A stretch of 64,000 nt of DNA from the NCBI GenBank assembly GCA_040752595.1, contig JBFMGX010000050.1, forward strand, positions 2,149-66,148, read 5' to 3'. Positions 8,817-17,418 of this stretch are shown piece by piece. The position numbers and the translations under genes are program-made. The DNA comes from Candidatus Zixiibacteriota bacterium (GTDB taxonomy: Bacteria > Zixibacteria > MSB-5A5 > WJJR01). The number at the start of each line of letters is the position of its first letter. Positions within the stretch are counted from its first letter, which is position 1. The notes below the pieces were generated by a model. It saw only the letters and a list, made by a program, of their open reading frames with translations, was not told the origin of the DNA and ran no database searches.

Positions 8817-9530
8817 ATGACCCCTGATCTCTCGTTGCTGCTCGGTACCGCGGCGACCATCGGATTTGTCCACACCGTCCTCGGACCCGACCACTATCTC
8901 CCGTTCGTGGCGATGGCCAAGGCGCGGAACTGGTCGATGGCGCGCATGTCGGTCATCCTGCTGGCCTGCGGCGTGGGTCATGTCGGCAGCTCGGTCGTGA
9001 TCGGGATTCTGGGAATCGCGCTGGGCTGGGCCTTGGGCGGAATGGAGGCCTTTGAGGCGGCGCGCGGCGCTTGGGCGGCGTGGGGATTGATCGGTTTCGG
9101 TCTCGCCTACGGCACTTGGGGCGTATGGCGTGCACTGCGAGGCCGGGCACATATGCATCTGCATGTCCACGGCGACGGCACGGTGCACGATCACACGCAC
9201 GGGCATGCCGATGCCCACGCCCACGCGCACACGACAGCCGGGAAGGTCAACATCACACCGTGGATTCTCTTTACGATCTTTGTCTTCGGCCCCTGCGAGC
9301 CGCTGATCCCGCTTCTCATGGTCCCGGCGGCGCAGCACAGTTGGTGGGGATTGGCGCTGGTCACGCTGGTTTTCGGCGCCGTGACCATCACGACGATGGC
9401 GGCGCTGTCGTTGGCGCTCACGTTCGGTCTGAATGTCCTGCCGCTGGGGCGTTTGGAGCGTTGGAGCCATGCCCTGGCGGGTTTCGCCCTCTTCGCCTGC
9501 GGCGCGGCGATCCAGTGGCTGGGGTTGTGA
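8817..9530 (+). CDS. NicO/RcnA-like nickel/cobalt efflux membrane protein
   Basis: A 237-residue polytopic membrane protein. The first helix carries HTVLGPDHYLPF, the HxxxxxDH signature of the NicO/HupE transporter group. A central cytoplasmic or periplasmic loop is extremely His-rich (HMHLHVHGDGTVHDHTHGH and onwards), typical of metal-sensing or delivery loops in RcnA-like exporters. About six helices are predicted. Ni/Co or another divalent cation is the likely substrate; the sequence does not settle which one. It is divergent from a Cys-rich protein. The start codon follows only a weak ribosome site (ACGAAAG). Confidence 0.8.
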   Translation: MTPDLSLLLGTAATIGFVHTVLGPDHYLPFVAMAKARNWSMARMSVILLACGVGHVGSSVVIGILGIALGWALGGMEAFEAARGAWAAWGLIGFGLAYGTWGVWRALRGRAHMHLHVHGDGTVHDHTHGHADAHAHAHTTAGKVNITPWILFTIFVFGPCEPLIPLLMVPAAQHSWWGLALVTLVFGAVTITTMAALSLALTFGLNVLPLGRLERWSHALAGFALFACGAAIQWLGL

Positions 9531-9559
9531 ATCGAGGGCCGAGCGGATGGTATTCACAA

Positions 9560-9690
9560 CACCCTCACCCGATCCGCCTGCGGCGGATCGACCTCTCCCC
9601 TTCGACTTCGCTCAGGCCGAGCCGGAGGGAGAGGTTATGTGGGTAACGCCGGGTGCCCACACCCGGCGCGACAGTGGTGTGGGTATCCGA
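9560..9690. repeat. Dispersed repeat (CCTCACCCGATCCGCC type) plus a short hairpin
   Basis: Contains 'cctcacccgatccgcc', a CGATCCGCC/GGCGGATCG palindrome and 'cggagggagaggtta'. The same elements recur near 17266-17357 and 32935-33033. A second hairpin (CGCCGGGTG/CACCCGGCG) follows. Together these fill most of the 318-base gap between the exporter and the NYN gene. Confidence 0.85.
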
Positions 9691-9848
9691 CCGCACTGGT
9701 GACGAGTTCGAGATTGATCGAGAATCTGGCAGAAAGGAGGACTGAGCATAGAGTTGGTCAGTTGCACGGGCCACACGTCGCCCACGGGATAGAATCTGGT
9801 TGTCGGCTCTGATTCTCTGACGTCCGTACGAGTTTACAGGAGATTGAT

Positions 9849-10940
9849 ATGGCGAAGATCATGCTATTCATCGATGGCACTTGGCTCTACTCGAACATGC
9901 CGCGTCTGGCCGAGTCGTACATCCGCCCCGATTTCCACATCGATTTCGGCAAGCTGCCGCGTGTCCTCTCCGGTGAAGTGGGGACCCGCATGGGCGGCGA
10001 TACGGTTGGATTGGACGTCGTGCGTACCTACCTGTTCGGCAGCTACGCCGCCAACTACGATCTGCGCGATGATGAAGCGGTGCAACGGCGGCTCGACTTC
10101 TTCGCCATGCTGAAAGAGGACTACCACTACGAGGTGGAGACCTTTCCGATCAATTTCCGTGGGCGGCGTCTGCGCGCCGTCGACCGCGACATCCACGATT
10201 CGTTCGAGCCCAAGGAGAAGTGCGTCGACATCGCCCTGGCCACGCACATGGTCCAGATGGCGGCGACCAATGCCTATGACATCGGCATCGGCGTGATGGG
10301 CGATGAGGATTTCCGTCCGGCGCTGCAACTGGTGCGGCGTCTGGGCAAACGCGTCGCGATCGCCTCGATCAAGAGTAGTTGCAGCCCGGCCTTGGCCGAT
10401 CCGCGCGACGATGCCCGCGTGAAGGACTTCGACATCATCTGGCTGGATGATTTGCGCAATCAACTCGAGTTACGCTATGAACCGCACATGCTGGAGTGCG
10501 AGTCACCGATTCACAAAGGCGAGCGCAAAGTCTGGACGACCTTCTATCCGCGCCGCGGCAAGAAATTCTACTGCGACGTCTGCCGCGGGGAATTCGCGCG
10601 TCAGAAAGACGAAGAGCAGCGCGAGTTGGTGAGCTCCGGTGTCGAATCCGAGACAAGCGAGACGGTGGAGATGCCCAGCATGGTGGGGCAGACGCTCTCC
10701 GGGCGTGTGGCGCGCAAGTTCCAGGAAAAGGGATATGGGTTCCTGCAGACCAACGATGGGCGCTCATACTTCTTCCACATCACCGATCTGAAGAACGGTC
10801 TCGATTTCGATGCCATCGACGAGGGGTGGCACCTCGACTTTGAAGTCAAGCGCGACCCCGGTCCCGACAAGGCCGGCGCCGCGCAGAATGTCCGTCCCCA
10901 CGCCGAGCAACCTGCCCCGGGGGAGGCGGTGGCGACGTAG
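9849..10940 (+). CDS. NYN-domain (PIN-like) putative RNase fused to a cold-shock domain
   Basis: A 363-residue protein. Residues about 1-205 form a NYN/DUF88 (LabA-like) domain with conserved acidic positions in LFIDGTWLY and GVMGDEDFRPAL. Next come a short Cys segment (LECESPIH, then YCDVC) that may hold zinc and an acidic linker. A C-terminal cold-shock-like OB fold (about 280-345) shows GRVARKFQEKGYGFLQT and SYFFHI in place of RNP1 and RNP2. An RNA-cleaving domain coupled to an RNA-binding domain suggests RNA processing or decay. AGGAG lies before the ATG. It is monocistronic or leads into the membrane protein downstream. Confidence 0.88.
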   Translation: MAKIMLFIDGTWLYSNMPRLAESYIRPDFHIDFGKLPRVLSGEVGTRMGGDTVGLDVVRTYLFGSYAANYDLRDDEAVQRRLDFFAMLKEDYHYEVETFPINFRGRRLRAVDRDIHDSFEPKEKCVDIALATHMVQMAATNAYDIGIGVMGDEDFRPALQLVRRLGKRVAIASIKSSCSPALADPRDDARVKDFDIIWLDDLRNQLELRYEPHMLECESPIHKGERKVWTTFYPRRGKKFYCDVCRGEFARQKDEEQRELVSSGVESETSETVEMPSMVGQTLSGRVARKFQEKGYGFLQTNDGRSYFFHITDLKNGLDFDAIDEGWHLDFEVKRDPGPDKAGAAQNVRPHAEQPAPGEAVAT

Positions 10941-10995
10941 ACAGAGCACGCACCCGGCTGACAGGTCCGTCCAGCCGGGCAAAGAGAGAGTTAAG

Positions 10996-11550
10996 ATGTG
11001 GGCAAACAGAGCACTCGATGCCGCGCTCATGTTGGTCGCATGGCTCGTTATTCCGGTTCAGCTTGTCACGACCTTTGTGCTTGGCATTCTGGTCTCAGTG
11101 ACATTTGGTCTGCTCTTGTTCCCCATGAGCTTGATTTGGATCGTCTGCTTTCTAGGGCCACTTCTTGGCTTATCGTGGATTTGGGAGAAAGCGCCTCTCC
11201 TGAGAATCCCACTTGCTGTGGTTGGGATTCCTTTAGCTTTCGTCGGGAATATCTACGCCTGCCTGATGCCCTCCATGGGTGAACTCGACAGCCGGGTCAG
11301 CAAGCTGCTCCTCTCCGAATCGTGGCCTTACTCCCTTGATTGTTGGCGTTTGATTAAGACCAAGTCGTTGCCTGAAAGTCCTGGAGCAGAGCAGTTCCGT
11401 CGGATCTTGGCTGAGGTCTCACAGAAGAATCGACCGTATCTGCAATATCTTGAGAGTCTCGGCGTGATGGCGCCCCTTGCTCCTACTCAACAAGCCGAGA
11501 TAGCGCCCAAAGTCGAAGATGAGCTTGACAGCGAACTAGAAAGCTCGTAG
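10996..11550 (+). CDS. Small multi-TM membrane protein, unknown function
   Basis: A 184-residue protein. The first ~95 residues are very hydrophobic (about three helices, e.g. FVLGILVSVTFGLLLFPMS). The hydrophilic C-terminal half ends in an acidic tail (EDELDSELESS). No family recognised. GAGAG precedes the ATG, and a CCCGGCTG/CAGCCGGG hairpin (10953-10979) without a T-run lies just upstream. Base composition is less GC-rich than the flanking genes, hinting at different origin. Confidence 0.7.
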   Translation: MWANRALDAALMLVAWLVIPVQLVTTFVLGILVSVTFGLLLFPMSLIWIVCFLGPLLGLSWIWEKAPLLRIPLAVVGIPLAFVGNIYACLMPSMGELDSRVSKLLLSESWPYSLDCWRLIKTKSLPESPGAEQFRRILAEVSQKNRPYLQYLESLGVMAPLAPTQQAEIAPKVEDELDSELESS

Positions 11551-11599
11551 GACAGAAGCCCTGCATGCGGTGAGCCGGGTCGAACCGCGCTCCTAATGT

Positions 11600-12035
11600 T
11601 TTGTGGTGTGTGCGGGTCAGCCCTTGGGCTGACCGTCGTCGCGTAGCGACGAGCACCGTGCCACGGGGCTTCACACTCGTGACGATTCGGTGCACGGGTT
11701 TGAAAAACCGTGGCACAGAGACGCGATAGGAACGGGCCTACGGCCCGTAGGTCAGCCCAAGGGCTGACCCGCACTCATGTGCAAACGTGCACGGCCGGGT
11801 GGCTTGAATGACGGAAATGCGTGCCCGCGATCTCAGATCGCGGCCTGGCGATGGCAGACAAGAAGCCACTCCCGGTCCGGCAGGCCATCGGGCGAACGGA
11901 CGGACAGTTCACTTGGTTTAAGAGCTTCGCGAGAATTGGTTTCACAACACATACGGGACGCTGTGCCACGGGTCTTCAGACCCGTGCGTCTCGCCACCCC
12001 ACATCGGGGATTCACGGGTCTAAAGACCCGTGGCA
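11600..12035. repeat. Cluster of palindromic intergenic repeats
   Basis: A gene-free block built of short inverted repeats. GGTCAGCCC/GGGCTGACC occurs at 11615-11634 and again inverted at 11750-11770; ACGGGCC/GGCCCGT lies near 11742-11758; CCGCGATCT/AGATCGCGG near 11825-11843; and CACGGGTC/GACCCGTG occurs twice (11967-11986 and 12013-12032). Members of the CCGCGATC family also occur at 15716-15777. Confidence 0.85.
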
Positions 12036-12119
12036 CCAGGAGCTTGCATCCCGACCGAGGTTATGAAACCCATTGGAGGCGCGATCATCCGCCTGAGACG
12101 GTCATGCGCTGGCGAGCAA

Positions 12120-12227
12120 TCACTTGTTCTTTTTTTCTTGTTTCAGTTTTCGTTTTTCCTTGGGATCCAGCACGCTCTTCTTCCGCTCTTCTCTCTTGGC
12201 TTTGTCTTTTTTCCCCTTGTCACCCAT
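12120..12227 (-). CDS. 35-aa highly basic small protein
   Basis: Reads MGDKGKKDKAKREERKKS and ends KRKLKQEKKNK: about half Lys/Arg with scattered Asp/Glu, and no hydrophobic core. AAGGAG lies seven bases before the ATG on the minus strand. Very similar Lys-rich 'MGDK...' mini-proteins are, to my recollection, widespread and uncharacterised. A ribosome- or nucleic-acid-associated role would fit the charge, but is a guess. It stands alone, divergent from the GlmL operon. Confidence 0.75.
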   Translation of the reverse strand: MGDKGKKDKAKREERKKSVLDPKEKRKLKQEKKNK

Positions 12228-12487
12228 GGCGTGTCTCCTTGTGCGAAAACGATCTGAGTGTTTCGACCTGTTCCCGAAATTCGCGTTGATCCGCAGGAAG
12301 CCAGCACGGATCGTACGAAAAATATGCGCGGTCGCCCGATGCGCAATATCGTAATCTGGGAGATTCCTGGCGGGAAGTGCTGTCCCCGGATTCCCGCCGG
12401 GCACGGGGATTCGATGTTCACCTTTCTGATTCCTGAGACTCATGCCGTGTGCGCCGTGTGGCGAATGGGACAACAGGTCGGTAACGG

Positions 12488-12516
12488 TTGGAATCGGGAG
12501 CCGGCAGGGGTATAAT
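12488..12516 (+). promoter_or_regulatory. Sigma-70-type promoter of the GlmL-led operon
   Basis: TTGGAA (12488-12493), a 17-base spacer and a perfect TATAAT (12511-12516) lie about 50 bases before the GlmL-family start codon at 12570. Confidence 0.75.
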
Positions 12517-12569
12517 GAACGTTTGTGTTCGGACAATCCCCGGACGCAGGCGCGACTTCAGAGGACGCA

Positions 12570-14423
12570 ATGTCTGAGAAGAACCTTACCCCCGACCAGG
12601 TCAACGTCATCCTGGCGACCGATTGCGGGTCGACCACGACGAAGGCGATCCTGATCGAGAAACGCGGCGAGGAGTACCGTCTGATCGTCCGCGGCGAAGC
12701 GCCGACCACGGTCGAGGCGCCCTTCGAGGATGTCACGATGGGTGTCCTGAATGCGGTCGGCGAGGTCGAAGAACTGGCGGGACGCAAGCTCCTCGACGAG
12801 AATGGGCGGATCATTTCTCCGGCCAATGGCAATGTCGGCACCGATATCTACATCTCGACATCCTCAGCGGGCGGCGGCCTGCAGATGATGGTCGCTGGCG
12901 TGGTCCGCTCGATGACTGCCGAGTCGGCCGAACGCGCCGCTTTGGGCGCGGGCGCCATTGTGATGGATGTGATCGCCTCCAACGACAAGCGGCTCCCGCA
13001 TGAGCAGATCGAACGCATCCGCCGTCTGCGGCCGGACATGATTCTCCTCTCGGGCGGCATCGATGGCGGCACGACCACGCATGTGGTCGAAATCGCCGAG
13101 CTGATCTCGGCGGCCGATCCGAGGCCACGTCTCGGCACCGGCTACAAGCTCCCGATCATCTACGCGGGGAACAAGGATGCCGCCGGGGCGGTGAAGGAGA
13201 CGCTCGACGCGAAGACCGATTTGTCGGTCGTCGACAATCTGCGTCCGGTTCTCGAACGCGAGAACCTTCTCCCGGCGCGCGAACGCATTCATGATCTGTT
13301 CATGGAACATGTGATGGCGCAGGCGCCGGGGTACAAGAAGCTGATGTCGTGGACCGATGCGCCGATCATGCCGACCCCGGGTGCGGTCGGCTCGATCATG
13401 AAACGGGTCGCCGACATCAAGAAGATTGAAGTGGTCGGGGTCGACATCGGCGGCGCCACGACCGACATCTTTTCCGTCTTCCAGGGGATCTTCAATCGCA
13501 CCGTCTCCGCGAATCTCGGCATGTCGTATTCGATCTCCAATGTCTTCGCCGAGGCGGGGCTGGACAATGTCATGCGCTGGGTGCCGTTCCACATGGATGA
13601 ACGTGATCTGCGCAACCGGGTCAAGAACAAGATGATCCGCCCCACCACGATCCCGCAGATGATGGAGGAGTTGATCTTCGAGCAGGCGATCGCCAAGGAG
13701 GCGTTGCGGCTGGCCTTCATTCAGCACAAGTCGTTTGCGACTGTACTCAAGGGGGTGCAGCAGCAACGGACCATCGCCGACGCCTTCGAGCAGTCGGCGT
13801 CGGGGGCGACACTGGTCAACATGATGACGCTCGACATGCTGATCGGCTCCGGCGGAGTCCTCTCGCACGCGCCGCGCCGTCAACAGGCCGCGTTGATGCT
13901 GATCGATGCCTTCCTCCCTGAAGGCGTGACCCGTCTGGCGGTCGATTCGATCTTCATGATGCCGCAGTTGGGCGTGCTCGCCGATGTGCATCCGAAAGCG
14001 GCGACAGAGGTCTTCAACAAGGATTGCCTGATTCATCTCGGCACCTGCGTGGCACCATCGGGAGAGTCGAAATCGGGAAAGGGTTCGATCCTCGATTACA
14101 CGATTGAATTCCCCGGTGGCCGTGTGGAAAAGGGCCCGCTCGAATGGGGCACGATGAAGCTCTTCCCGCTGGGCATCGATGAGAAGTCCAACCTGCCATT
14201 GACGGCCAAGGCGACGTTGGAGCCGCACCGTGCCTTCGACATCGGCGCTGGGAAGGGTGTCAAGCGCGAGTGCAAAGTCCACGGCGGTGTGGTCGGGATC
14301 ATTCTCGATGGCCGCGGCCGTCCGTTTGTCCTCCCGACCGACGACAAGGTCCGCGTGGCGAAGTTGAAAGAGTGGATGAACGAGCTGGACATCTACCCAC
14401 GCGAGGCGCTGGAGCGGGGGTAG
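12570..14423 (+). CDS. GlmL/MutL-family ATPase (glutamate-mutase-reactivator-like)
   Basis: A 617-residue ASKHA-fold protein of the glmL family, whose named members are associated with B12-dependent glutamate mutase. Seen: an N-terminal phosphate loop ATDCGSTTTKAILI (about 16-29) and a second actin-like phosphate motif VVGVDIGGATTDIFSV (about 289). It has the full family length. AGAGGA precedes the ATG, and the upstream frame extension is not needed. No mutase S or E subunit is encoded nearby; the following genes are membrane proteins. The role may therefore be to energise or assemble that system. This last point is inference. Confidence 0.85.
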   Translation: MSEKNLTPDQVNVILATDCGSTTTKAILIEKRGEEYRLIVRGEAPTTVEAPFEDVTMGVLNAVGEVEELAGRKLLDENGRIISPANGNVGTDIYISTSSAGGGLQMMVAGVVRSMTAESAERAALGAGAIVMDVIASNDKRLPHEQIERIRRLRPDMILLSGGIDGGTTTHVVEIAELISAADPRPRLGTGYKLPIIYAGNKDAAGAVKETLDAKTDLSVVDNLRPVLERENLLPARERIHDLFMEHVMAQAPGYKKLMSWTDAPIMPTPGAVGSIMKRVADIKKIEVVGVDIGGATTDIFSVFQGIFNRTVSANLGMSYSISNVFAEAGLDNVMRWVPFHMDERDLRNRVKNKMIRPTTIPQMMEELIFEQAIAKEALRLAFIQHKSFATVLKGVQQQRTIADAFEQSASGATLVNMMTLDMLIGSGGVLSHAPRRQQAALMLIDAFLPEGVTRLAVDSIFMMPQLGVLADVHPKAATEVFNKDCLIHLGTCVAPSGESKSGKGSILDYTIEFPGGRVEKGPLEWGTMKLFPLGIDEKSNLPLTAKATLEPHRAFDIGAGKGVKRECKVHGGVVGIILDGRGRPFVLPTDDKVRVAKLKEWMNELDIYPREALERG

Positions 14424-14540
14424 GGGCGACCCGGTGGGTCGCCCACGGGTACGGCACGCCGTGCCCCGACAGAATTTGTGGGGCGGGCTTCGCCCGCCAA
14501 CATGAGTGAAACACAGAACGGTGGGCAGAGCCCACCCTAC
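14424..14540. repeat. Run of palindromic repeats between the GlmL-like gene and the next gene
   Basis: The gap is almost wholly composed of hairpins: GGCGACCC/GGGTCGCC, GGCACG/CGTGCC, GGGGCGGGC/GCCCGCC (14479-14498) and a GTAGGGTGGGC-family copy at 14520-14540. The repeat forms the leader of the next gene, ending nine bases before its ATG. Confidence 0.8.
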
Positions 14541-14549
14541 AAAGACACC

Positions 14550-15674
14550 ATGGCCCACGCGTACACACCGGGACTGAAGGTCACCGCGCAGATGCGGATC
14601 GTCAAGGAGCGCATCCTGCCGCTCAAGGGTGATGTGCTGGTCCGGAAAGGGGATCCGGTCGAGCCCGATACGGTCGTGGCGCAGACGCATCTCCCCGGTC
14701 CGGTCGAGCCGGTCAATGTCGCCAACATTCTCGGCGTGCCGCCGGAGGATGTCCCCGAGTGCATGCTTAAGAAGGAAGGCGAGGCGATCAAGCCAGGCGA
14801 GGTGATTGCGCGCTCGTCGTCGTTCTTCGGGCTGTTCAGGTCCGAATGCAAATCCAAGATCGAAGGCACAATCGAGAATGTCTCCCACATCACGGGCCAG
14901 GTGCTCCTGCGCGGTCTGCCGCTGCCGGTGCAGGTTAAAGCATACTTGAAAGGAGAAGTGACCGATGTCCATCCCCGCGAGGGCGTGACCGTGGCCTGCC
15001 TCGGCGCCTTCGTGCAGGGGATCTTCGGCATCGGCGGCGAGACGCACGGGCCGCTGCGAGTCCTCTCTAGAGATCACAATGAAGTGCTCGACGAGGCGCA
15101 CGTTCCCTCTGACTGCAGAGGTCAGGTGCTCGTCGGCGGCTCACTGGTCACGGCAGCGGCGATGAAGAAGGCGATTGCCGCTGGAGCGCGGGGGATTGTC
15201 GTTGGTGGCTTCGGCGACCGCGACCTGCGCGATTTCCTTGGTTACGATCTCGGCGTGGCGATCACCGGCTCGGAGGAACTGGGAATCACGCTCGTGGTCA
15301 CGGAGGGATTCGGGCAGATTGCGATGGCGGCGAAGACATTTCAGTTGCTAAAACGCCATGAAGGGGAGATGGCCTGCATCAACGGCGCCACGCAGATTCG
15401 CGCCGGTGTGATCCGCCCCGAAGTCGTCATTCCCAGAGTCACGAAGTCGGTCGATCAGGTCGCCGAACCGCAGATTGCCGGGCTGGCGGTTGGTTCTCCC
15501 GTACGTGTCATCCGGCAACCATACTTCGGCCAACTCGGCATCGTGACCGATCTACCCGCGCCGCTTCAGAAGCTCGAATCGGAATCGCACGCGCGTGTCC
15601 TCGAAGTCAGGCTCGACAGTGGCCAACAGGTGACTGTGCCGCGCGCCAATGTCGAGATGATCGAGGAGACCTGA
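14550..15674 (+). CDS. GlmL-operon protein with hybrid-motif segments and a KOW-like C-terminus
   Basis: A 374-residue soluble protein of no named family. The N-terminal part holds Gly-turn beta segments (LPLKGDVLVRKGDPVEPDTV, then EGEAIKPGEVIAR) reminiscent of barrel-sandwich hybrid (lipoyl/RnfC-like) folds. The middle has an alpha/beta section (GARGIVVGGFGDRDLRDFLG). The C-terminus (GSPVRVIRQPYFGQLGIV, then VTVPRANVEMIE) looks like a KOW beta-barrel. It directly follows the GlmL homologue and precedes the membrane cassette. The ATG at 14550 is preferred because upstream in-frame codons would translate the palindromic repeat. Confidence 0.75.
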   Translation: MAHAYTPGLKVTAQMRIVKERILPLKGDVLVRKGDPVEPDTVVAQTHLPGPVEPVNVANILGVPPEDVPECMLKKEGEAIKPGEVIARSSSFFGLFRSECKSKIEGTIENVSHITGQVLLRGLPLPVQVKAYLKGEVTDVHPREGVTVACLGAFVQGIFGIGGETHGPLRVLSRDHNEVLDEAHVPSDCRGQVLVGGSLVTAAAMKKAIAAGARGIVVGGFGDRDLRDFLGYDLGVAITGSEELGITLVVTEGFGQIAMAAKTFQLLKRHEGEMACINGATQIRAGVIRPEVVIPRVTKSVDQVAEPQIAGLAVGSPVRVIRQPYFGQLGIVTDLPAPLQKLESESHARVLEVRLDSGQQVTVPRANVEMIEET

Positions 15675-15708
15675 TTCCGCCGCCTCTCCATACTTGTTCT
15701 TGTGTTTG

Positions 15709-15777
15709 AGTTCCGCGCTCAGAGATCGCGGGCACACAACATCGACAGCAGTGCGTGGCCGCGATCTGTGATCGCGG
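15709..15777. repeat. CCGCGATC-family palindromic repeats
   Basis: A half copy (CAGAGATCGCGGGC) is followed by the full palindrome CCGCGATCT/GATCGCGG at 15759-15777. It is related to the copy near 11825. Confidence 0.75.
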
Positions 15778-15909
15778 TGTGCCGCGGGCGCACATTGCAC
15801 TTGACTCCGATGCGTCGGCCGGGATAGGTTCCAACGGTCGTTGTCCCGCCTCAGGGACAGGTCGAATCCACAGGAAGTCAGAGATTTCGCATCGTCGAGT
15901 AACCATCCC

Positions 15910-17205
15910 GTGCCCAGGCAGAAATCCCCGGTACCACTGAGGATCTCATGGCTGCTGACGGCATTTGTCGTCTGTGTGGCCGTTGTCGTTCTCCCGGCAC
16001 CGGTCTGGAGCCAGTCCGATTCACCTTCCGTGTCGGCGCCGATCATCGCTCAAGTGCCGCCGCCGCGTCCGCCTATCGATGTGCGTGGTGTCGATGTTCC
16101 CAATGACGACGGCGGCGCGATCACGGTGCACTGGGGCAGGTCCCCCGACGACGGCGCCGGAGCCAACGGCGTCACGGCGTACAAGATTCTGCGCGCCCCA
16201 TCGACCGCCGGACCATTCGATACGATCGGGACGGCGGCGGCCGGGCAGACATCGTTCATCGACGCATCGGCGCAGACAAGCACGTCTTACGTCTACGAAG
16301 TCGCCGCCGTCGCGATGGTTCCGACGCTGAGTGGGGAGCGGGCGGCACTGCTGGTCCCTTCCGATCCGTCGCCGGTCGCTCATGCGACCGCGCAGTGGTT
16401 CCATCGCGGGCGGCTCAATGCCCTGATTGCGGTCATCATTCTGTGCTCGGCGATCTTGTACTTCATCGCGCAGGCCAAGGGCGGACGGCCGCTGTTCATC
16501 CGCAAGATCGCCGGGCTGGAGGCGGTCGATGAGGCGGTCGGACGCGCCACCGAGATGGGACGGAAGATCTTCTACATCCCCGGCACGCAGGACATGGATG
16601 AAGTTCAGACGCTGGCCGGGATCACGATCCTGGGGCGGGTCGCCAAGGTCGCCGCCGCCTACGGCGCCGATCTGGAGATTCCGGTGTCGCGCTCATTGGT
16701 CATGGTGACCTGCCGCGAAGTGGTCAAGGAGTCCTACTCCGATGCCGGGCATCCCGACGCCTACAAAGAAGACAGCATCTACTACCTCACCGATGAACAG
16801 TGGGGCTATGCCGCGGGGATCGATGGGCTGGTGATTCGACACAAGCCCGCGACGATGTTCTTCATGGGAGCGTTCTACGCCGAATCGCTGCTTCTGGCGG
16901 AGACGGCCAATTCAGTCGGCGCCATCCAGATCGCCGGCACCGCCATGCCCGCGCAGTTGCCGTTCTTTGTCGCCGCCTGCGACTACACGCTGATCGGCGA
17001 GGAGCTGTTCGCCGCCTCCGCCTACTTGTCCAAAGAACCGAAGCTGCTCGGAAGTCTGAAAGGCCAGGATGTCGGCAAAGCCATCATCCTGTTCATCATT
17101 CTGATAGGCGTCATTCTGACCAGCATCGGCGCCCTGACTCTGCAGACCAGCGATCCGGACACGCTGGGCTGGTTCAACATCGGACGGCTTTTCGACGTGC
17201 AGTAG
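15910..17205 (+). CDS. FN3-DUF6754-type membrane protein, cassette copy A gene 1
   Basis: A 431-residue protein from a GTG start that gives a clean signal peptide (LLTAFVVCVAVVVLPAPVWS); a TTG at 15841 would extend it. The domain order is signal, a Pro-rich linker, a fibronectin type III domain (about 55-150), a TM helix (about 168-186), a conserved alpha/beta domain (about 195-390), and a C-terminal TM helix. The conserved domain carries VDEAVGRATEMGRK and CDYTLIGEELFAASAY, both kept in the second copy at 20227. I associate this with DUF6754; function unknown. It follows the GlmL-like and KOW-like genes and heads a four-gene set. Confidence 0.78.
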   Translation: MPRQKSPVPLRISWLLTAFVVCVAVVVLPAPVWSQSDSPSVSAPIIAQVPPPRPPIDVRGVDVPNDDGGAITVHWGRSPDDGAGANGVTAYKILRAPSTAGPFDTIGTAAAGQTSFIDASAQTSTSYVYEVAAVAMVPTLSGERAALLVPSDPSPVAHATAQWFHRGRLNALIAVIILCSAILYFIAQAKGGRPLFIRKIAGLEAVDEAVGRATEMGRKIFYIPGTQDMDEVQTLAGITILGRVAKVAAAYGADLEIPVSRSLVMVTCREVVKESYSDAGHPDAYKEDSIYYLTDEQWGYAAGIDGLVIRHKPATMFFMGAFYAESLLLAETANSVGAIQIAGTAMPAQLPFFVAACDYTLIGEELFAASAYLSKEPKLLGSLKGQDVGKAIILFIILIGVILTSIGALTLQTSDPDTLGWFNIGRLFDVQ

Positions 17206-17265
17206 CGGCAATCTGTGCCGGTGTGACGAGAACATGCGAATTGGCGTGAGAGCAATTGGCGTATC

Positions 17266-17357
17266 ACCCCTCACCCTACTCTCTCCCAAGTGGGGAGAGG
17301 GGAAGTTAACCTCTCCCTCCGGGAGAGGTCGATCCGCCGCAGGCGGATCGGGTGAGG
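17266..17357. repeat. Dispersed CTCTCCC/GGCGGATCG repeat
   Basis: Contains 'cctcaccctactctctccc', the CTCTCCC/GGGAGAG hairpin, then CGATCCGCC/GGCGGATCG and 'gggtgaggga'. It is the inverted arrangement of the repeat near 9560, and lies between genes 1 and 2 of cassette copy A. Confidence 0.85.
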
Positions 17358-17418
17358 GAATCGTGCCCTTGGCCTGTTACGCGGAGAGTCTTAGAGACAC
17401 CGGGTGAGACTTCCACTC

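Noticed and set aside
12864-15101. 745-codon open frame antisense to the GlmL-like and KOW-like genes
   Set aside because: Lies opposite well-supported genes; its length is a by-product of high GC and codon bias on the opposite strand.
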